A DNA stretch of 44,696 bases from Pseudomonadota bacterium (GCA_030057915.1 JASGUC010000053.1:1-44696); one strand, 5' to 3'; positions 14,804 to 24,150 are shown, counted from the first letter of the stretch. The notes: generated by a model not told the origin, from the sequence alone. Numbers and translations are program-made.

Positions 14804-15856
14804 ATGAAAGAAAATCACGATAATCCATTAAAGGAAGATTTAGAGCATATTTTGTCTCATACGGCAGGCCGGTGGGAAGAACTGCGGGGGAAAAGAATAT
14901 TTATTACCGGTGGCACGGGATTTTTCGGCACTTGGTTCCTGGAGAGTTTTGCCTGGGCAAACAGAAGGCTGAATCTAAAATCGTCAATGCTTGTATTGAC
15001 AAGGGATGTAGATGCATTCAAGAAAAAGGCGCCCCGCCTTGCCGCCAATCAATCTATATCTTTCCATGAAGGCGACGTTCGTTCATATGAATTTCCCAAC
15101 GGCGTATTTGAATATATTATTCATGCCGCCGCATCGTTCCAGTCAAATATGTCTGAAGAAGACGCTTTAGACGCATTTGAGATCATCGCTGATGGAACGC
15201 GACATACCCTCGAATTTGGCAAACATTGCAACTTGAAGAAGTTCCTTTTGATAAGTTCGGGCGCCGTTTATGGCAAGCAGACACCAAACATGAAACACAT
15301 TCATGAAGATTGCCATCAGGGACCTGATCCAACTGATTGGCGTTCTGCCTATGGTGAAGGCAAAAGGGTTGCGGAACTGCTAACCGTCCTGAATGCACGG
15401 AAATATAATTATGAAGCAAAGATCGCCCGTTGTTTTACTTTTTTGGGGCCGTATCAAAGATTGGATGGTAAATGGGCAATCACGGATTTTATCAATGATG
15501 GACTGAACGGCGGTCCCATTGTGGTAAAAGGGGATGGCATGCCCTGCCGTTCCTATTTGTATGCCGCAGATTTGATGATTTTTTTGTGGACGATATTATT
15601 TGATGGGAAATCATGCTGGCCTTACAATGTGGGATCTGATGTAGAAATCAATATCCGAAACCTTGCGGAAATGGTGGCGGTTTCGTTCGAGATGGATGAG
15701 AATGTAGTCCTTTCCGAAAAAAAAATAACGGATCGCAATAGCGCTCGCTATGTGCCGTCCATCCAGAGAGCGCGAGAAGGGTTGAGTTTGAGTCAATATA
15801 TTGATCTAGAGAGTGCAATCAAACGGACGATTGAGTTTAACAAACTTCATAATTAA
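14804..15856 (+). CDS. NAD-dependent epimerase/dehydratase (extended SDR)
   Basis: 350 residues. The dinucleotide motif ITGGTGFFGTW is at about residues 28-38, followed by HAAAS, a LISSGAVYG strand and the catalytic SAYGEGK. The C-terminal half (SYLYAADLMIF, YNVGSD) is typical of nucleotide-sugar SDRs such as CDP-paratose/abequose synthases and UDP-sugar decarboxylases. Being next to rfbF, it is a candidate for the 4-keto reduction of the CDP-dideoxyhexose; this is inference. An upstream in-frame ATG at 14720 would add 28 unrelated residues. Base composition drops from here on. Confidence 0.75.
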   Translation: MKENHDNPLKEDLEHILSHTAGRWEELRGKRIFITGGTGFFGTWFLESFAWANRRLNLKSSMLVLTRDVDAFKKKAPRLAANQSISFHEGDVRSYEFPNGVFEYIIHAAASFQSNMSEEDALDAFEIIADGTRHTLEFGKHCNLKKFLLISSGAVYGKQTPNMKHIHEDCHQGPDPTDWRSAYGEGKRVAELLTVLNARKYNYEAKIARCFTFLGPYQRLDGKWAITDFINDGLNGGPIVVKGDGMPCRSYLYAADLMIFLWTILFDGKSCWPYNVGSDVEINIRNLAEMVAVSFEMDENVVLSEKKITDRNSARYVPSIQRAREGLSLSQYIDLESAIKRTIEFNKLHN

Positions 15857-15867
15857 GGATACAGGCT

Positions 15868-16737
15868 ATGAAAAGCGTAAAGATCGGTAAACGCAACATA
15901 GGGGATGGATACCCATGTTTCATTGTTGCTGAAATCGGGATCAACCATAACGGCGATGTCGATATTGCTAAAAAACTGATTGATATCGCTGTATTTTCCG
16001 GATGCGACGCGGTTAAATTCCAGAAACGCACGGTTGATATCGTTTACTCGGCAGAGGAACTGGCCAAACCTCGCGAAAGCCCTTTCGGTACGACAAACGG
16101 CGATTTAAAATACGGGCTCGAATTCGGGAGTAAGGAATACAAAGAAATTGACAGGTACTGCAAGGCAAAGAAGATCATGTGGTTTGCGTCCTGTTGGGAT
16201 GAAGCTTCCGTTGATTTCATTGATCAATTCAATGTTCCCTGCTACAAGATCGCATCCGCAAGCCTCACCGACGACGGACTTTTAAGATACACCCGTGCAA
16301 AAGGAAAACCGATAATTCTTTCGTGCGGGATGAGTGCGCTGCAGCAGATTGATCACGCCGTCGAGGTTCTTGGCAAGAAAGATTTGATCATTCTGCACAC
16401 GTGCAGTACCTATCCATCTGATTATAAAGAGCTGAATTTAAGGGCAATCCCGTCTCTAAAAGAGAGATATAAAATCCCCATCGGCTATTCGGGACATGAA
16501 ACCGGTATTCCTTCCTCCAGTGCCGCTGTCGCTTTGGGTGCATGTGTTGTGGAAAGACATATTACTCTTGAGCGTTCCATGTGGGGTTCCGATCAGGCCG
16601 CGTCACTCGGACCCAGCGGCATCATAAAACTCGTAAGAGACATACGCCTGGTGGAACTATCCCTTGGCGACGGCGTAAAACAGGTTTACGAAAGCGAAAA
16701 ACCCGTCATGATCAAGCTGCGCAGAAAAGGTCAGTAA
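15868..16737 (+). CDS. NeuB-family nonulosonate synthase without SAF domain
   Basis: 289 residues. The TIM-barrel of sialic acid synthases is clear: FIVAEIGINHNGDVDIAKKLI, DAVKFQKR, PCYKIASASLTDD, PIILSCGMS, LHTCSTYPSDYKELNL, IGYSGHETGIP and VERHITLERSMWGSDQAASL. The family condenses phosphoenolpyruvate with an amino-sugar to a nine-carbon acid. The C-terminal SAF (antifreeze-like) domain of standard NeuB (~345 residues) is absent: the frame ends about 20 residues after SDQAASL. It overlaps the HAD gene (TAATG). The true acceptor sugar is unknown. Confidence 0.85.
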   Translation: MKSVKIGKRNIGDGYPCFIVAEIGINHNGDVDIAKKLIDIAVFSGCDAVKFQKRTVDIVYSAEELAKPRESPFGTTNGDLKYGLEFGSKEYKEIDRYCKAKKIMWFASCWDEASVDFIDQFNVPCYKIASASLTDDGLLRYTRAKGKPIILSCGMSALQQIDHAVEVLGKKDLIILHTCSTYPSDYKELNLRAIPSLKERYKIPIGYSGHETGIPSSSAAVALGACVVERHITLERSMWGSDQAASLGPSGIIKLVRDIRLVELSLGDGVKQVYESEKPVMIKLRRKGQ

Positions 16738-17222
16738 TGGTTAAAGACATTAAAGCGGTGGCCCTTGATGTCGATGGCGTCCTGACGGACGGCACATTCG
16801 TCTGGGGAACCAACGGCGAGGAATTTAAGAAATTTTCATTTATGGATGTCATGGGTATTTCTCTCGCGTCGAAAACGGGAATTGTTTTCGCCTTGATTTC
16901 CGGTGAAGACAATATTCTGGTCGATAGATTTGCCGAAAAAATGAAGATTGACCATGTATTTAAAGGAATAAAGGATAAGGCGAAGGCCTTGCGTTCATTT
17001 GCCGAGATAAACAAGCTGACGATGGAACAGATCTGCTTTATGGGCGATGATGTGAATGATCTTGGGGCGCTGAAACTGGCCGGTTATTCAGTCGCGCCGT
17101 CCAACGCACACGAGAGCGTGAAGCGCACAGTCGATCTCGTAACCACCAAAGCCGGCGGAAACGGCGCCGTAAGGGAATTGTTGGATGGGATTTTAGCAAA
17201 GAAAGCCTCCGGTAAATCATGA
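16737..17222 (+). CDS. HAD phosphatase, KdsC-like
   Basis: 161 residues: VALDVDGVLTDGTFVWGTNGEEFKKFSFMDVMGI (nucleophile and acid/base aspartates at residues 10 and 12), ISGEDN, KDKAKALRSF and MGDDVNDLGALKLAGYSVAPSNA. This matches KdsC/C1-subfamily HAD phosphatases that remove the phosphate from Kdo-8-P or nonulosonate-9-P. Placed directly after the NeuB homologue, it probably acts on that product. The start sits in the NeuB stop and the stop overlaps the next ATG, so the genes are coupled. Confidence 0.85.
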   Translation: MVKDIKAVALDVDGVLTDGTFVWGTNGEEFKKFSFMDVMGISLASKTGIVFALISGEDNILVDRFAEKMKIDHVFKGIKDKAKALRSFAEINKLTMEQICFMGDDVNDLGALKLAGYSVAPSNAHESVKRTVDLVTTKAGGNGAVRELLDGILAKKASGKS

Positions 17223-19024
17223 AACTTTCCGATTATGTCATGCAGTTTATCGCACGTCAGGGAATCGAACACATATTCTATCTGCCTGGCGGCGGCGCCA
17301 TGCACTTGGTTGACTCGCTGGGTAAGCTTAAGGACGTGGAAAGCGTCTGCTGTCTGCACGAACAGGCTGTGGCCATTGCCGCTCAATCGTATGCCATGCA
17401 TACCAATCATCTGGGTGTAGGTCTTGTAACCACCGGCCCGGGCGGCACCAATGCCATTACGGGTGTTTGCGCAGCCTGGATAGATTCCGTTCCCTGCTTG
17501 TTTGTTTCCGGTCAGGTCAAAAGATCGGATATGATGACGGGAAAGAGACTCCGGCAGTTGGGAATCCAGGAAGCGGATATCATTGCCATGGTTCATCCCA
17601 TTACAAAATACGCGATTACGGTGAAAGAACCGTCTTCGATCAGATATCATCTGGAAAAAGCTCTTTTTCTTGCAAAAAACGGGAGACCGGGACCCGTATG
17701 GCTTGACATACCCTTGGATGTTCAGGGAACCATTATAGACGAAACCTCCCTGGAGGGTTTCAATATCGCGGAGATCAAACAAAAAAAACCGGAAGCTTCT
17801 TTCATAAAGAAGGCTGTCGGAAAAATTTTCGGCTACTTGAATAAATCCAAGCGGCCCATAATTATTGCCGGAGACGGAATCAAGATTTCCAAATCGAAAG
17901 ATTTATTTCTCGAAATAATTAACCATCTGGATGTCCCCGTCGTGCCCACCTGGAAGGCCATGGATATGCTCCATGAAAAACATGGCTTATATGCGGGGAG
18001 ATGTGGAATCCTGGGGGAACGTTCCGCCAATTTCGCGGTGCAAAATTCCGATTTGCTTTTATGCATCGGTTCCAAACTGGATTTTACCCAAACGGGTTTT
18101 GATACCAAATCTTTTGCCCGCGCTGCCAAAAAAATTGTCATTGATATCGATAAAAATGAAATTAAGAAACTGGATTTCAAAGTAGATTTAAAAATTATCG
18201 CCGATGCCGGATTAGTCCTTAAGGAAATTGCTGATCAGTTGAATAATCTAAAACTCAAAGACAGAAGTGATTGGAAAGATAAAATAAAACAATGGCGAAA
18301 GAAATACCCGATAGTATCGGCGGAATATTACACAGAATCCGGGCTGGTCAATCCGTACATGCTGATAGATGTTTTATCAGAGGAGGCGACGTGCGATGAC
18401 GTTATTCATCCCTGTTGCGCCGGTACCGCTGCCGAGTATAACTTTCAGGCATTCAAGATTAAAGAAAACCAGAAATTCATCACCAATCATGGTCTAGGCC
18501 CCATGGGTTTTGAATTGCCCGCCAGTATCGGCGCGTGTCTTGCCAATCGCGGAAAACGGACGATCTGTGTAGCCGGCGACGGCGGTTTCCAATTGAACAT
18601 TCAGGAATTGGAAACACTGCGCAGGCTTAATCTACCCGTAAAAATATTTATTATGAACAACAATGGATATTCTTCGATCAGGACGATGCAGGAAACGCAT
18701 TTTGGTGGACATCATGTCGGCAATGACCCTTCTTCGGGATTGACGTTGCCCGACATCATAAGAGTTGCGGAGGCTTATAAAATAAAGGCCACCCGGATAT
18801 ATGACGCGAGCGAACTGCGAGCTAAGGTCAAGGAAACGCTCGAATACCCAGGGCCTGTTGTATGTGACGTTATGGTCATCCCCGACTTTAAAGTTTCACC
18901 GAAAGTCGCTGCACAGCGCAGGGAAGACGGAACCATGGTGTCCAAACCACTAGAGGATCAATGGCCGTTTTTAGACAGGGATGAACTTGCAGCCAATATG
19001 ATGATTCCATTGGTTGGGGAATAA
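17219..19024 (+). CDS. Thiamine-diphosphate enzyme, acetolactate-synthase-like
   Basis: 601 residues with the three-domain order of AHAS-like enzymes: the N-terminal Pyr domain has the activating glutamate in LHEQAVAIAA (residue 48), followed by TTGPGGTNAI and HPITKYAITV. A central domain contains IIAGDGIK. The C-terminal PP domain carries the ThDP/Mg motif GDGGFQLNIQELETL...NNNGYSSI (from about residue 452). In a sugar cluster the nearest known precedent is YerE, which adds a two-carbon unit from pyruvate to a CDP-4-keto sugar (branched sugar yersiniose). Such a role, or ketol formation on a nonulosonate precursor, is inferred. A fragment of an allele of its 3' end occurs at 25572. Confidence 0.8.
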   Translation: MKLSDYVMQFIARQGIEHIFYLPGGGAMHLVDSLGKLKDVESVCCLHEQAVAIAAQSYAMHTNHLGVGLVTTGPGGTNAITGVCAAWIDSVPCLFVSGQVKRSDMMTGKRLRQLGIQEADIIAMVHPITKYAITVKEPSSIRYHLEKALFLAKNGRPGPVWLDIPLDVQGTIIDETSLEGFNIAEIKQKKPEASFIKKAVGKIFGYLNKSKRPIIIAGDGIKISKSKDLFLEIINHLDVPVVPTWKAMDMLHEKHGLYAGRCGILGERSANFAVQNSDLLLCIGSKLDFTQTGFDTKSFARAAKKIVIDIDKNEIKKLDFKVDLKIIADAGLVLKEIADQLNNLKLKDRSDWKDKIKQWRKKYPIVSAEYYTESGLVNPYMLIDVLSEEATCDDVIHPCCAGTAAEYNFQAFKIKENQKFITNHGLGPMGFELPASIGACLANRGKRTICVAGDGGFQLNIQELETLRRLNLPVKIFIMNNNGYSSIRTMQETHFGGHHVGNDPSSGLTLPDIIRVAEAYKIKATRIYDASELRAKVKETLEYPGPVVCDVMVIPDFKVSPKVAAQRREDGTMVSKPLEDQWPFLDRDELAANMMIPLVGE

Positions 19025-19033
19025 TCAAAAAGA

Positions 19034-19786
19034 ATGATGATGAAAGATCTATTTTCCGTCAAAGGCAAGGTCATTATTCTAACGGGTGGCAGCGGTTTTC
19101 TCGGTGCTCAATTCAAACGGCATTTGACTTTATGCGGCGCGGAAGTCGTCATATTTGACGTTAAGGCGAAGAATTCCGTTGATATCACCAACCCCGAAGA
19201 TGTGAAAAAGGCCGTGGATAGAACCCTGAAAGTTCATAAGCGCATTGATGGCATGGTTAATGCTGCCGCGATCAATGCCGTTCCGGGAAGCGAAACATCG
19301 AAGAATTTCTGGGAGCCCTATGAAAAGTATCCACTGGAACTCTGGAAAAATGAACTGGAAGTCAATCTTACCGCTGCCCATGTTGTAACGCAGGCCGTAG
19401 CGCCAGTAATGATGAAACAAAAAAGTGGCGCTATTGTTTTTCTCGCTTCGGATCTGGCGATCATCGCTCCCAACAACAGTATCTATGATGAGGGAAATTT
19501 CAAAGATATTGCATACGTTACATCCAAGACCGGATTGTTGGGATTGATGCGTTCCTGGGCCTCCTATCTCGGCAGATATAATGTCCGGGTGAATGCGGCA
19601 GTTCCCGGCGGTATGTTCAACGGTCAGCCGGACAAATTTGTAGAAAAGAACAGCGCTTTGAATATGCTCGGACGAATGGCGAAAAAAGGTGAATATAACG
19701 GTGTTATCCAGTTTCTCTTATCCGATGCGTCTTCCTACATGACGGGCGCGGCACTCGTTGTTGACGGCGGCAGGACGGCCTGGTGA
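19034..19786 (+). CDS. Short-chain dehydrogenase/reductase (classical SDR)
   Basis: 250 residues: cofactor motif ILTGGSGFLGAQF, then VNAAAIN, FLASDLAIIAPN, the catalytic YVTSKTG and the C-terminal VRVNAAVPGGMFNGQP and MTGAALVVDGG. It resembles PtmA-type SDRs found with nonulosonate genes. It would reduce or oxidise a sugar intermediate, perhaps the product of the ThDP enzyme. The stop overlaps the next ATG (TGATG). Confidence 0.8.
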   Translation: MMMKDLFSVKGKVIILTGGSGFLGAQFKRHLTLCGAEVVIFDVKAKNSVDITNPEDVKKAVDRTLKVHKRIDGMVNAAAINAVPGSETSKNFWEPYEKYPLELWKNELEVNLTAAHVVTQAVAPVMMKQKSGAIVFLASDLAIIAPNNSIYDEGNFKDIAYVTSKTGLLGLMRSWASYLGRYNVRVNAAVPGGMFNGQPDKFVEKNSALNMLGRMAKKGEYNGVIQFLLSDASSYMTGAALVVDGGRTAW

Positions 19787-20787
19787 TGAAATTCTTGATT
19801 TGCGGCATCGGTTCCGCCGGACAGCGCCATTACAGGAATTTAACCTCGCTTGGACATCAGCTTGCCCTGTTTCGCACCGGCGGTGGCGCCAACGCTCCTT
19901 TCATAGAAAAATTTTTATCTGAAGAATCATCGGCGGGAAGAAAAGTAAAAGCTTACGGCAATCTTAAGGACGCGATTGAAGATTTCCGCCCAGACGCTGT
20001 TTTTATCACCAACCCCAACAGCAAACATCTGGAGACAGCACTGCTTGCCGCAAGATCAGGCGTCAATCTTTTTATTGAGAAACCCCTGTCGCACACCCGT
20101 GCCGGGCTGGAGGAACTACAATCGCTCGCTGAAGAAAAGAAACTAAAAATCATGATCGGCTATAATCTCCGCTGGCATCCGCTTTTGATAAAGATGAAGG
20201 CCATGGTTGCCGAAGGCGTGATAGGCCAACCGCTTTGCGCCAATATTGAAATGGGCGAAAATATCGAAGATTGGCATCCCTGGGAGGATTACCGTCAGAG
20301 CTACGCCGCTCATAAAGACGGCGGAGGCGGAGCCGTACTGTGCTTCAGCCATGACATCGATTATATGTACTGGTTTTTCGGCATGCCTGAAAAAATTCAT
20401 GCGGTTGGAGGCAAGATAACCCCTCTCGGCGGCGATGCGGAGGATATGGTAAAGGCATTGCTGGAATATAAAAATGGGTTCATTGTTTCCCTCCATCTTG
20501 ACTATTGGCAGAGACCGCCCCGGCGCGTATTTGAAATTATTGGCACAAAAGGAAAAATAGCCTGGGATTATTATGCGAAAATCCTGACGTGGGTTCCCCG
20601 AGATGGCAAGGCCACGCCATCAAAATATCCGGTTCCTGAAAATTTTGACCGAAACGATATGTTCGTTGATGAAATCAAAGAGTTCATTTCCGTTTTGAAC
20701 GGCAAAAAAGAATCCCGGATACCCCTTCAACAAGGGATAGATGTTCTGGAAATATCGCTGGTAATAAAAGAACAGATAGGTCCTTAA
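19786..20787 (+). CDS. Gfo/Idh/MocA-family oxidoreductase
   Basis: 333 residues. The N-terminal Rossmann domain has FLICGIGSAGQRHYRNL, ITNPNSKH and the family signature LFIEKPLS; the C-terminal domain carries NLRWHP, GGGAVLCFSHDIDYMYWFFG and the likely catalytic histidine in SHDIDY. It acts on a sugar, NAD(P)-dependent. ATG 19786 is preferred to an in-frame GTG one codon upstream. It sits in the coupled run neuB-HAD-ThDP-SDR-Gfo. Confidence 0.85.
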   Translation: MKFLICGIGSAGQRHYRNLTSLGHQLALFRTGGGANAPFIEKFLSEESSAGRKVKAYGNLKDAIEDFRPDAVFITNPNSKHLETALLAARSGVNLFIEKPLSHTRAGLEELQSLAEEKKLKIMIGYNLRWHPLLIKMKAMVAEGVIGQPLCANIEMGENIEDWHPWEDYRQSYAAHKDGGGGAVLCFSHDIDYMYWFFGMPEKIHAVGGKITPLGGDAEDMVKALLEYKNGFIVSLHLDYWQRPPRRVFEIIGTKGKIAWDYYAKILTWVPRDGKATPSKYPVPENFDRNDMFVDEIKEFISVLNGKKESRIPLQQGIDVLEISLVIKEQIGP

Positions 20788-20814
20788 ATCAAAACATTGG
20801 GCCAAGTTACTGTT

Positions 20815-21954
20815 ATGGATTACAAAAAAGAAATTTCCGATTACCTGGATGCAGTACTGGAAAGAAAAGAATTCAGTATCGACAGGATAAAGGCGCAGAT
20901 TAAAAGTTCGGGGTTTGTCTGTGTTTTCGGAATAGGCGCCATTTCTTATCCCATCATATCCTCCATAAGGAATTTTACAGATATTAAGATTGACTTCTTA
21001 TCCGACAATGATCGGACAAAATGGGGGAAAACTTATCATGATGATTTAAAATGTATATCCCCGAAGGAGCTGGAAGCATATAAGGATGACATCGCCATTC
21101 TTATAACCACCCGGCACTACAAGAATATATATAAGCAATTGTCGGAGAAAGGGTTTAAAAAGATATATGCAGTTACAGAATACAGACTCCTGAATGACCC
21201 GTATTTCAAAAACAAAGAAAATATTCAGACGATAAAGGATAACGTGCTGAAGGTAACGGATATACTGGAAGATGAACGATCCAAAGAAATCATGTTCACG
21301 GTGATAAAAAACTGGTTTGATTTTGACGTTGATACGGAAGGTTATGAAGGTATTTTTACCAACGATCAATATTATCCGGCCGATATCATTAAATTAAGCG
21401 CCAGAGAGTCCTTCGTTGATGTCGGCGCATATAACGGCGATACGGTAATCGATTTCCTCAAAGAAACCAATAACCAGTTCGACTCCATTTTTGCTTTTGA
21501 ACTGGATAAAAAGAACTTTAAAGAAATGGAATCAGTGGTTGATAAACTGGCAGCACCGGTAAAGAAAAAAATAAAACTATATAATTTCGGTCTTCTGGAT
21601 GAAGAAAAAGAAGTCTATTATGAAACAGGCGGTTCCGGTATGCAAAGCACTTTTATCAACGTCATCAACACCGCGAGCGACTGTGGCAAAACCGTGCGGT
21701 TAACCGATATCCTGAAAAATGAGAAGGTTACCTTCATTAAAATGGATATAGAAGGTTCAGAGGTAAAGGCATTGTCAGGCGCTGAAGTGATAATAAAAAG
21801 ACAAAAACCCAAGCTGGCCATCTGCGTGTATCATAAACCGGAACATCTCTGGGAGGTTCCTCTATATGTTAAAACAATTGTGCCCGAATATAAGATGTAC
21901 CTCCGGCATCATACGCCATTGGAGTATGAAACAGTCTGTTATGCCCTAATTTAA
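20815..21954 (+). CDS. FkbM-family methyltransferase with N-terminal Rossmann-like domain
   Basis: 379 residues from ATG 20815 (a TTG at 20797 is possible). Residues ~1-120 form a Rossmann-like domain (FVCVFGIGAISYPIISS, FLSDND, AILITTRHYKNI) seen in some sugar-tailoring proteins. The C-terminal half is an FkbM AdoMet methyltransferase: SFVDVGAYNGDTVIDFL, IFAFELD, KTVRLTDIL and FIKMDIEGSEVKALSGA. It probably O-methylates a glycan residue. Lower GC matches its neighbours. Confidence 0.8.
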   Translation: MDYKKEISDYLDAVLERKEFSIDRIKAQIKSSGFVCVFGIGAISYPIISSIRNFTDIKIDFLSDNDRTKWGKTYHDDLKCISPKELEAYKDDIAILITTRHYKNIYKQLSEKGFKKIYAVTEYRLLNDPYFKNKENIQTIKDNVLKVTDILEDERSKEIMFTVIKNWFDFDVDTEGYEGIFTNDQYYPADIIKLSARESFVDVGAYNGDTVIDFLKETNNQFDSIFAFELDKKNFKEMESVVDKLAAPVKKKIKLYNFGLLDEEKEVYYETGGSGMQSTFINVINTASDCGKTVRLTDILKNEKVTFIKMDIEGSEVKALSGAEVIIKRQKPKLAICVYHKPEHLWEVPLYVKTIVPEYKMYLRHHTPLEYETVCYALI

Positions 21955-21985
21955 AGCTGAAGTTGCCATTTGAAAAATAGCGATT

Positions 21986-23038
21986 ATGATTACGGAAAAA
22001 GAAATCGAACAGCAAAAAAGAGCAAAACTGAAAAGGGAAAAACCTGAAGTTTTTGAAAAAGTCATCAGAATCGAAGAACGTTTCAAGCAGGGAATCCCGA
22101 CGCCGATTATCGATATCGCTTACAACTATGCCTGCAATCTCAAATGCAGACACTGTACAGCCTCCAGATTCAAGAAAGAAGGCCGAAAACTCACGCCAAA
22201 AGATTTGCTCAATATCAGTAAACAGGCACACGAACTCGGTTTCTGCCAGTTTTGTCTTTCCGGTGGTGAACCGCTGATCTTTAAAGATCTTGATGAAGTC
22301 ATCCTTGCGCTTCAGCCGGACAAGTTTCATCTAACCATGAGTACCAATGGTCATTTTATGACGCTGGGGAAAGCCAGGCATTTGAAAAAACTGGGGCTCG
22401 ACAAGGTCAAAATAAGCCTTGACGACTTTGATGAGGAAAAACATAACACAAACCGCAACAATGAAGGGGCATACCGCAAAGCCATTGACGCCATGATGAA
22501 CGCTAAGGAAGCGGGATTGAGCGTGGTTATCCAAACCGTTGTCACCCATCAGAACTGTCAGACAGAAAGTTTGTTTCAGATGGCGGAGTTTGCCACGATG
22601 CATGGGTTCACCATTGACGTGTTGATAGCCCGATGCACCGGCGAATGGGAAGGCAAGCATGAAGTTTTAATCAGCGAGGAAGACGCGGAATTCCTGATGA
22701 AGGCGCATGCGGTACATCCGGTCTTGCACCGTGACACTTTCCCCTCCTACGGCATGGACAAAGGATGCGGGGCGGTGACCGCGTGTCTGCATATTACCCA
22801 GTATGGCGATGTTCTTCCCTGCGTTTATATCCATATCGGAATCGGCAATATCTTCGAAGAAAGCCTTAAGGATATTATGAATCGGGGCATGAGCATAAAA
22901 CACTTCAGGGAATACAACCCAAAATGCTTATCAGGCGAAGACAGGAACTTCATCGAGAACTACATGACAAAATTTTATGGTAAACAACTCCCCGTTCCTT
23001 ACACGGAAATTTTTAACAAGGATGATTTCTGCGATTAA
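21986..23038 (+). CDS. Radical SAM protein with SPASM-like C-terminus
   Basis: 350 residues. The [4Fe-4S]-AdoMet motif is CNLKCRHC (about residues 48-55), followed by LSGGEPLIFKDL, STNGHFM and KISLDDFDEEKHN. C-terminal cysteines in KGCGAVTACLHITQYGDVLPC and NPKCLSG suggest auxiliary cluster ligands of a SPASM/twitch type. The order of motifs is that of peptide- or sugar-modifying radical SAM enzymes. The substrate is unknown; its position suggests tailoring of the surface polysaccharide. Confidence 0.8.
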   Translation: MITEKEIEQQKRAKLKREKPEVFEKVIRIEERFKQGIPTPIIDIAYNYACNLKCRHCTASRFKKEGRKLTPKDLLNISKQAHELGFCQFCLSGGEPLIFKDLDEVILALQPDKFHLTMSTNGHFMTLGKARHLKKLGLDKVKISLDDFDEEKHNTNRNNEGAYRKAIDAMMNAKEAGLSVVIQTVVTHQNCQTESLFQMAEFATMHGFTIDVLIARCTGEWEGKHEVLISEEDAEFLMKAHAVHPVLHRDTFPSYGMDKGCGAVTACLHITQYGDVLPCVYIHIGIGNIFEESLKDIMNRGMSIKHFREYNPKCLSGEDRNFIENYMTKFYGKQLPVPYTEIFNKDDFCD

Positions 23039-23067
23039 ATAAATTTCTCTAACAAGGACAGCAAAGG

Positions 23068-24003
23068 ATGCAAAAGCTCATCACTATCGTCACACCCTGC
23101 TTCAATGAAGAGGAAAACGTCAGGGAAGTTTATCAACAGGTGAAGGATGTTTTTGCGCAAATTCCTGCTTACCGATATGAACATATCTTTATTGACAATG
23201 CCTCAACGGATAGAACTGCTTCGATATTGCGTGAAATCGCTCAAAATGACTTTAATGTTAAAGTCATTATCAATTCTCGAAATTTTGGTGTTGCCAGATC
23301 TCCCTATCATGCCCTAATGCAATCCCGGGGAGACGCCTCAATAGTTGTAATGGCTGATCTTCAGGATCCGCCGCCAGTCATCAAAGATTTAGTTAGAAAA
23401 TGGGAAGAAGGTTATAAAGTTGTTTTTGCAATCAAGGAAAAAAGTGAAGAATCATCCGTCATGTTTGCGATCAGGAAGTTTTATTACAATCTTTACAATA
23501 AAGTATCCAACATCCAGATTGTTTCAAATTACTGCGGATTCGGGCTTTATGATAAAACCATCCTTGATATATTGAGAAAACTGGATGATCCATGCCCTGA
23601 CATTAGAAGCCTCCTTGGTGAAATAGGTTTTGAAAAGGCGATTGTTAAGTATGTTCAACCTATAAGGAAAAAAGGAAAGTCAAAAAACAATTTCTATAAT
23701 TTATATGATCAGGCCATGCTGGGAATCACCAGAGACTCAATTATTCCTCTTAGGATTGCCAGTTTTATTGGTTTTTTCGTTGCCGCTATCAATTTCATGG
23801 TGGCGATGGCATATTTCATATACAAGCTGATTTACTGGGATAGTTTCCAACTGGGTATGGCGCCAATGATAATCGGGATTTTTTTCTTTGGTGGCGTGCA
23901 GTTGTTTTTTCTTGGCGTTATCGGAGAATATATCGGCGCCATCTTTACACAGGTCAAAAAACGACCGCTGGTTATTGAGAAGGAAAGAATCAATTTTGAT
24001 TAG
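23068..24003 (+). CDS. GT2 glycosyltransferase, GtrB/DPM-like, with two C-terminal membrane segments
   Basis: 311 residues. GT-A domain: IVTPCFNEEENVREVY, IDNASTDRT, SRNFGVARS and VVMADLQDPP (metal-binding aspartates). Two membrane segments follow (about residues 233-257 and 270-295), as in GtrB-type bactoprenol-phosphate glucosyltransferases. The C-terminus ends RPLVIEKERINFD. It would load a sugar onto polyprenyl phosphate, with GtrA as flippase. Its 3' end is repeated at about 26226-26353. Confidence 0.85.
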   Translation: MQKLITIVTPCFNEEENVREVYQQVKDVFAQIPAYRYEHIFIDNASTDRTASILREIAQNDFNVKVIINSRNFGVARSPYHALMQSRGDASIVVMADLQDPPPVIKDLVRKWEEGYKVVFAIKEKSEESSVMFAIRKFYYNLYNKVSNIQIVSNYCGFGLYDKTILDILRKLDDPCPDIRSLLGEIGFEKAIVKYVQPIRKKGKSKNNFYNLYDQAMLGITRDSIIPLRIASFIGFFVAAINFMVAMAYFIYKLIYWDSFQLGMAPMIIGIFFFGGVQLFFLGVIGEYIGAIFTQVKKRPLVIEKERINFD

Positions 24004-24021
24004 TTACAACGGTGCCTGGCT

Positions 24022-24150
24022 TTGAAAAATCATGGCGACAATTATGGCTGGATCATCAGTTGAAAATTTGCTTCCCCATTATCAATGTCTGTAACACCAT
24101 TTTCGGATATGGAGTTTCCCTTTTATGCTCTTGGTATTTAAGCATTTTTC
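24022..24150 (+). pseudogene. gtrA 5' fragment
   Basis: The frame LWLDHQLKICFPIINVCNTIFGYGVSL aligns with LWRRHQVKIRFLIVGVWNTLFGYVVFL of the intact gtrA at 26369, and the spacer after the GT2 stop also matches (GGTGCCTGGCTTTGAA against GGTGCAGCTTTGAA). Homology ends near 24130-24150, just before the methyltransferase gene. A frame break lies near its start. Confidence 0.7.
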
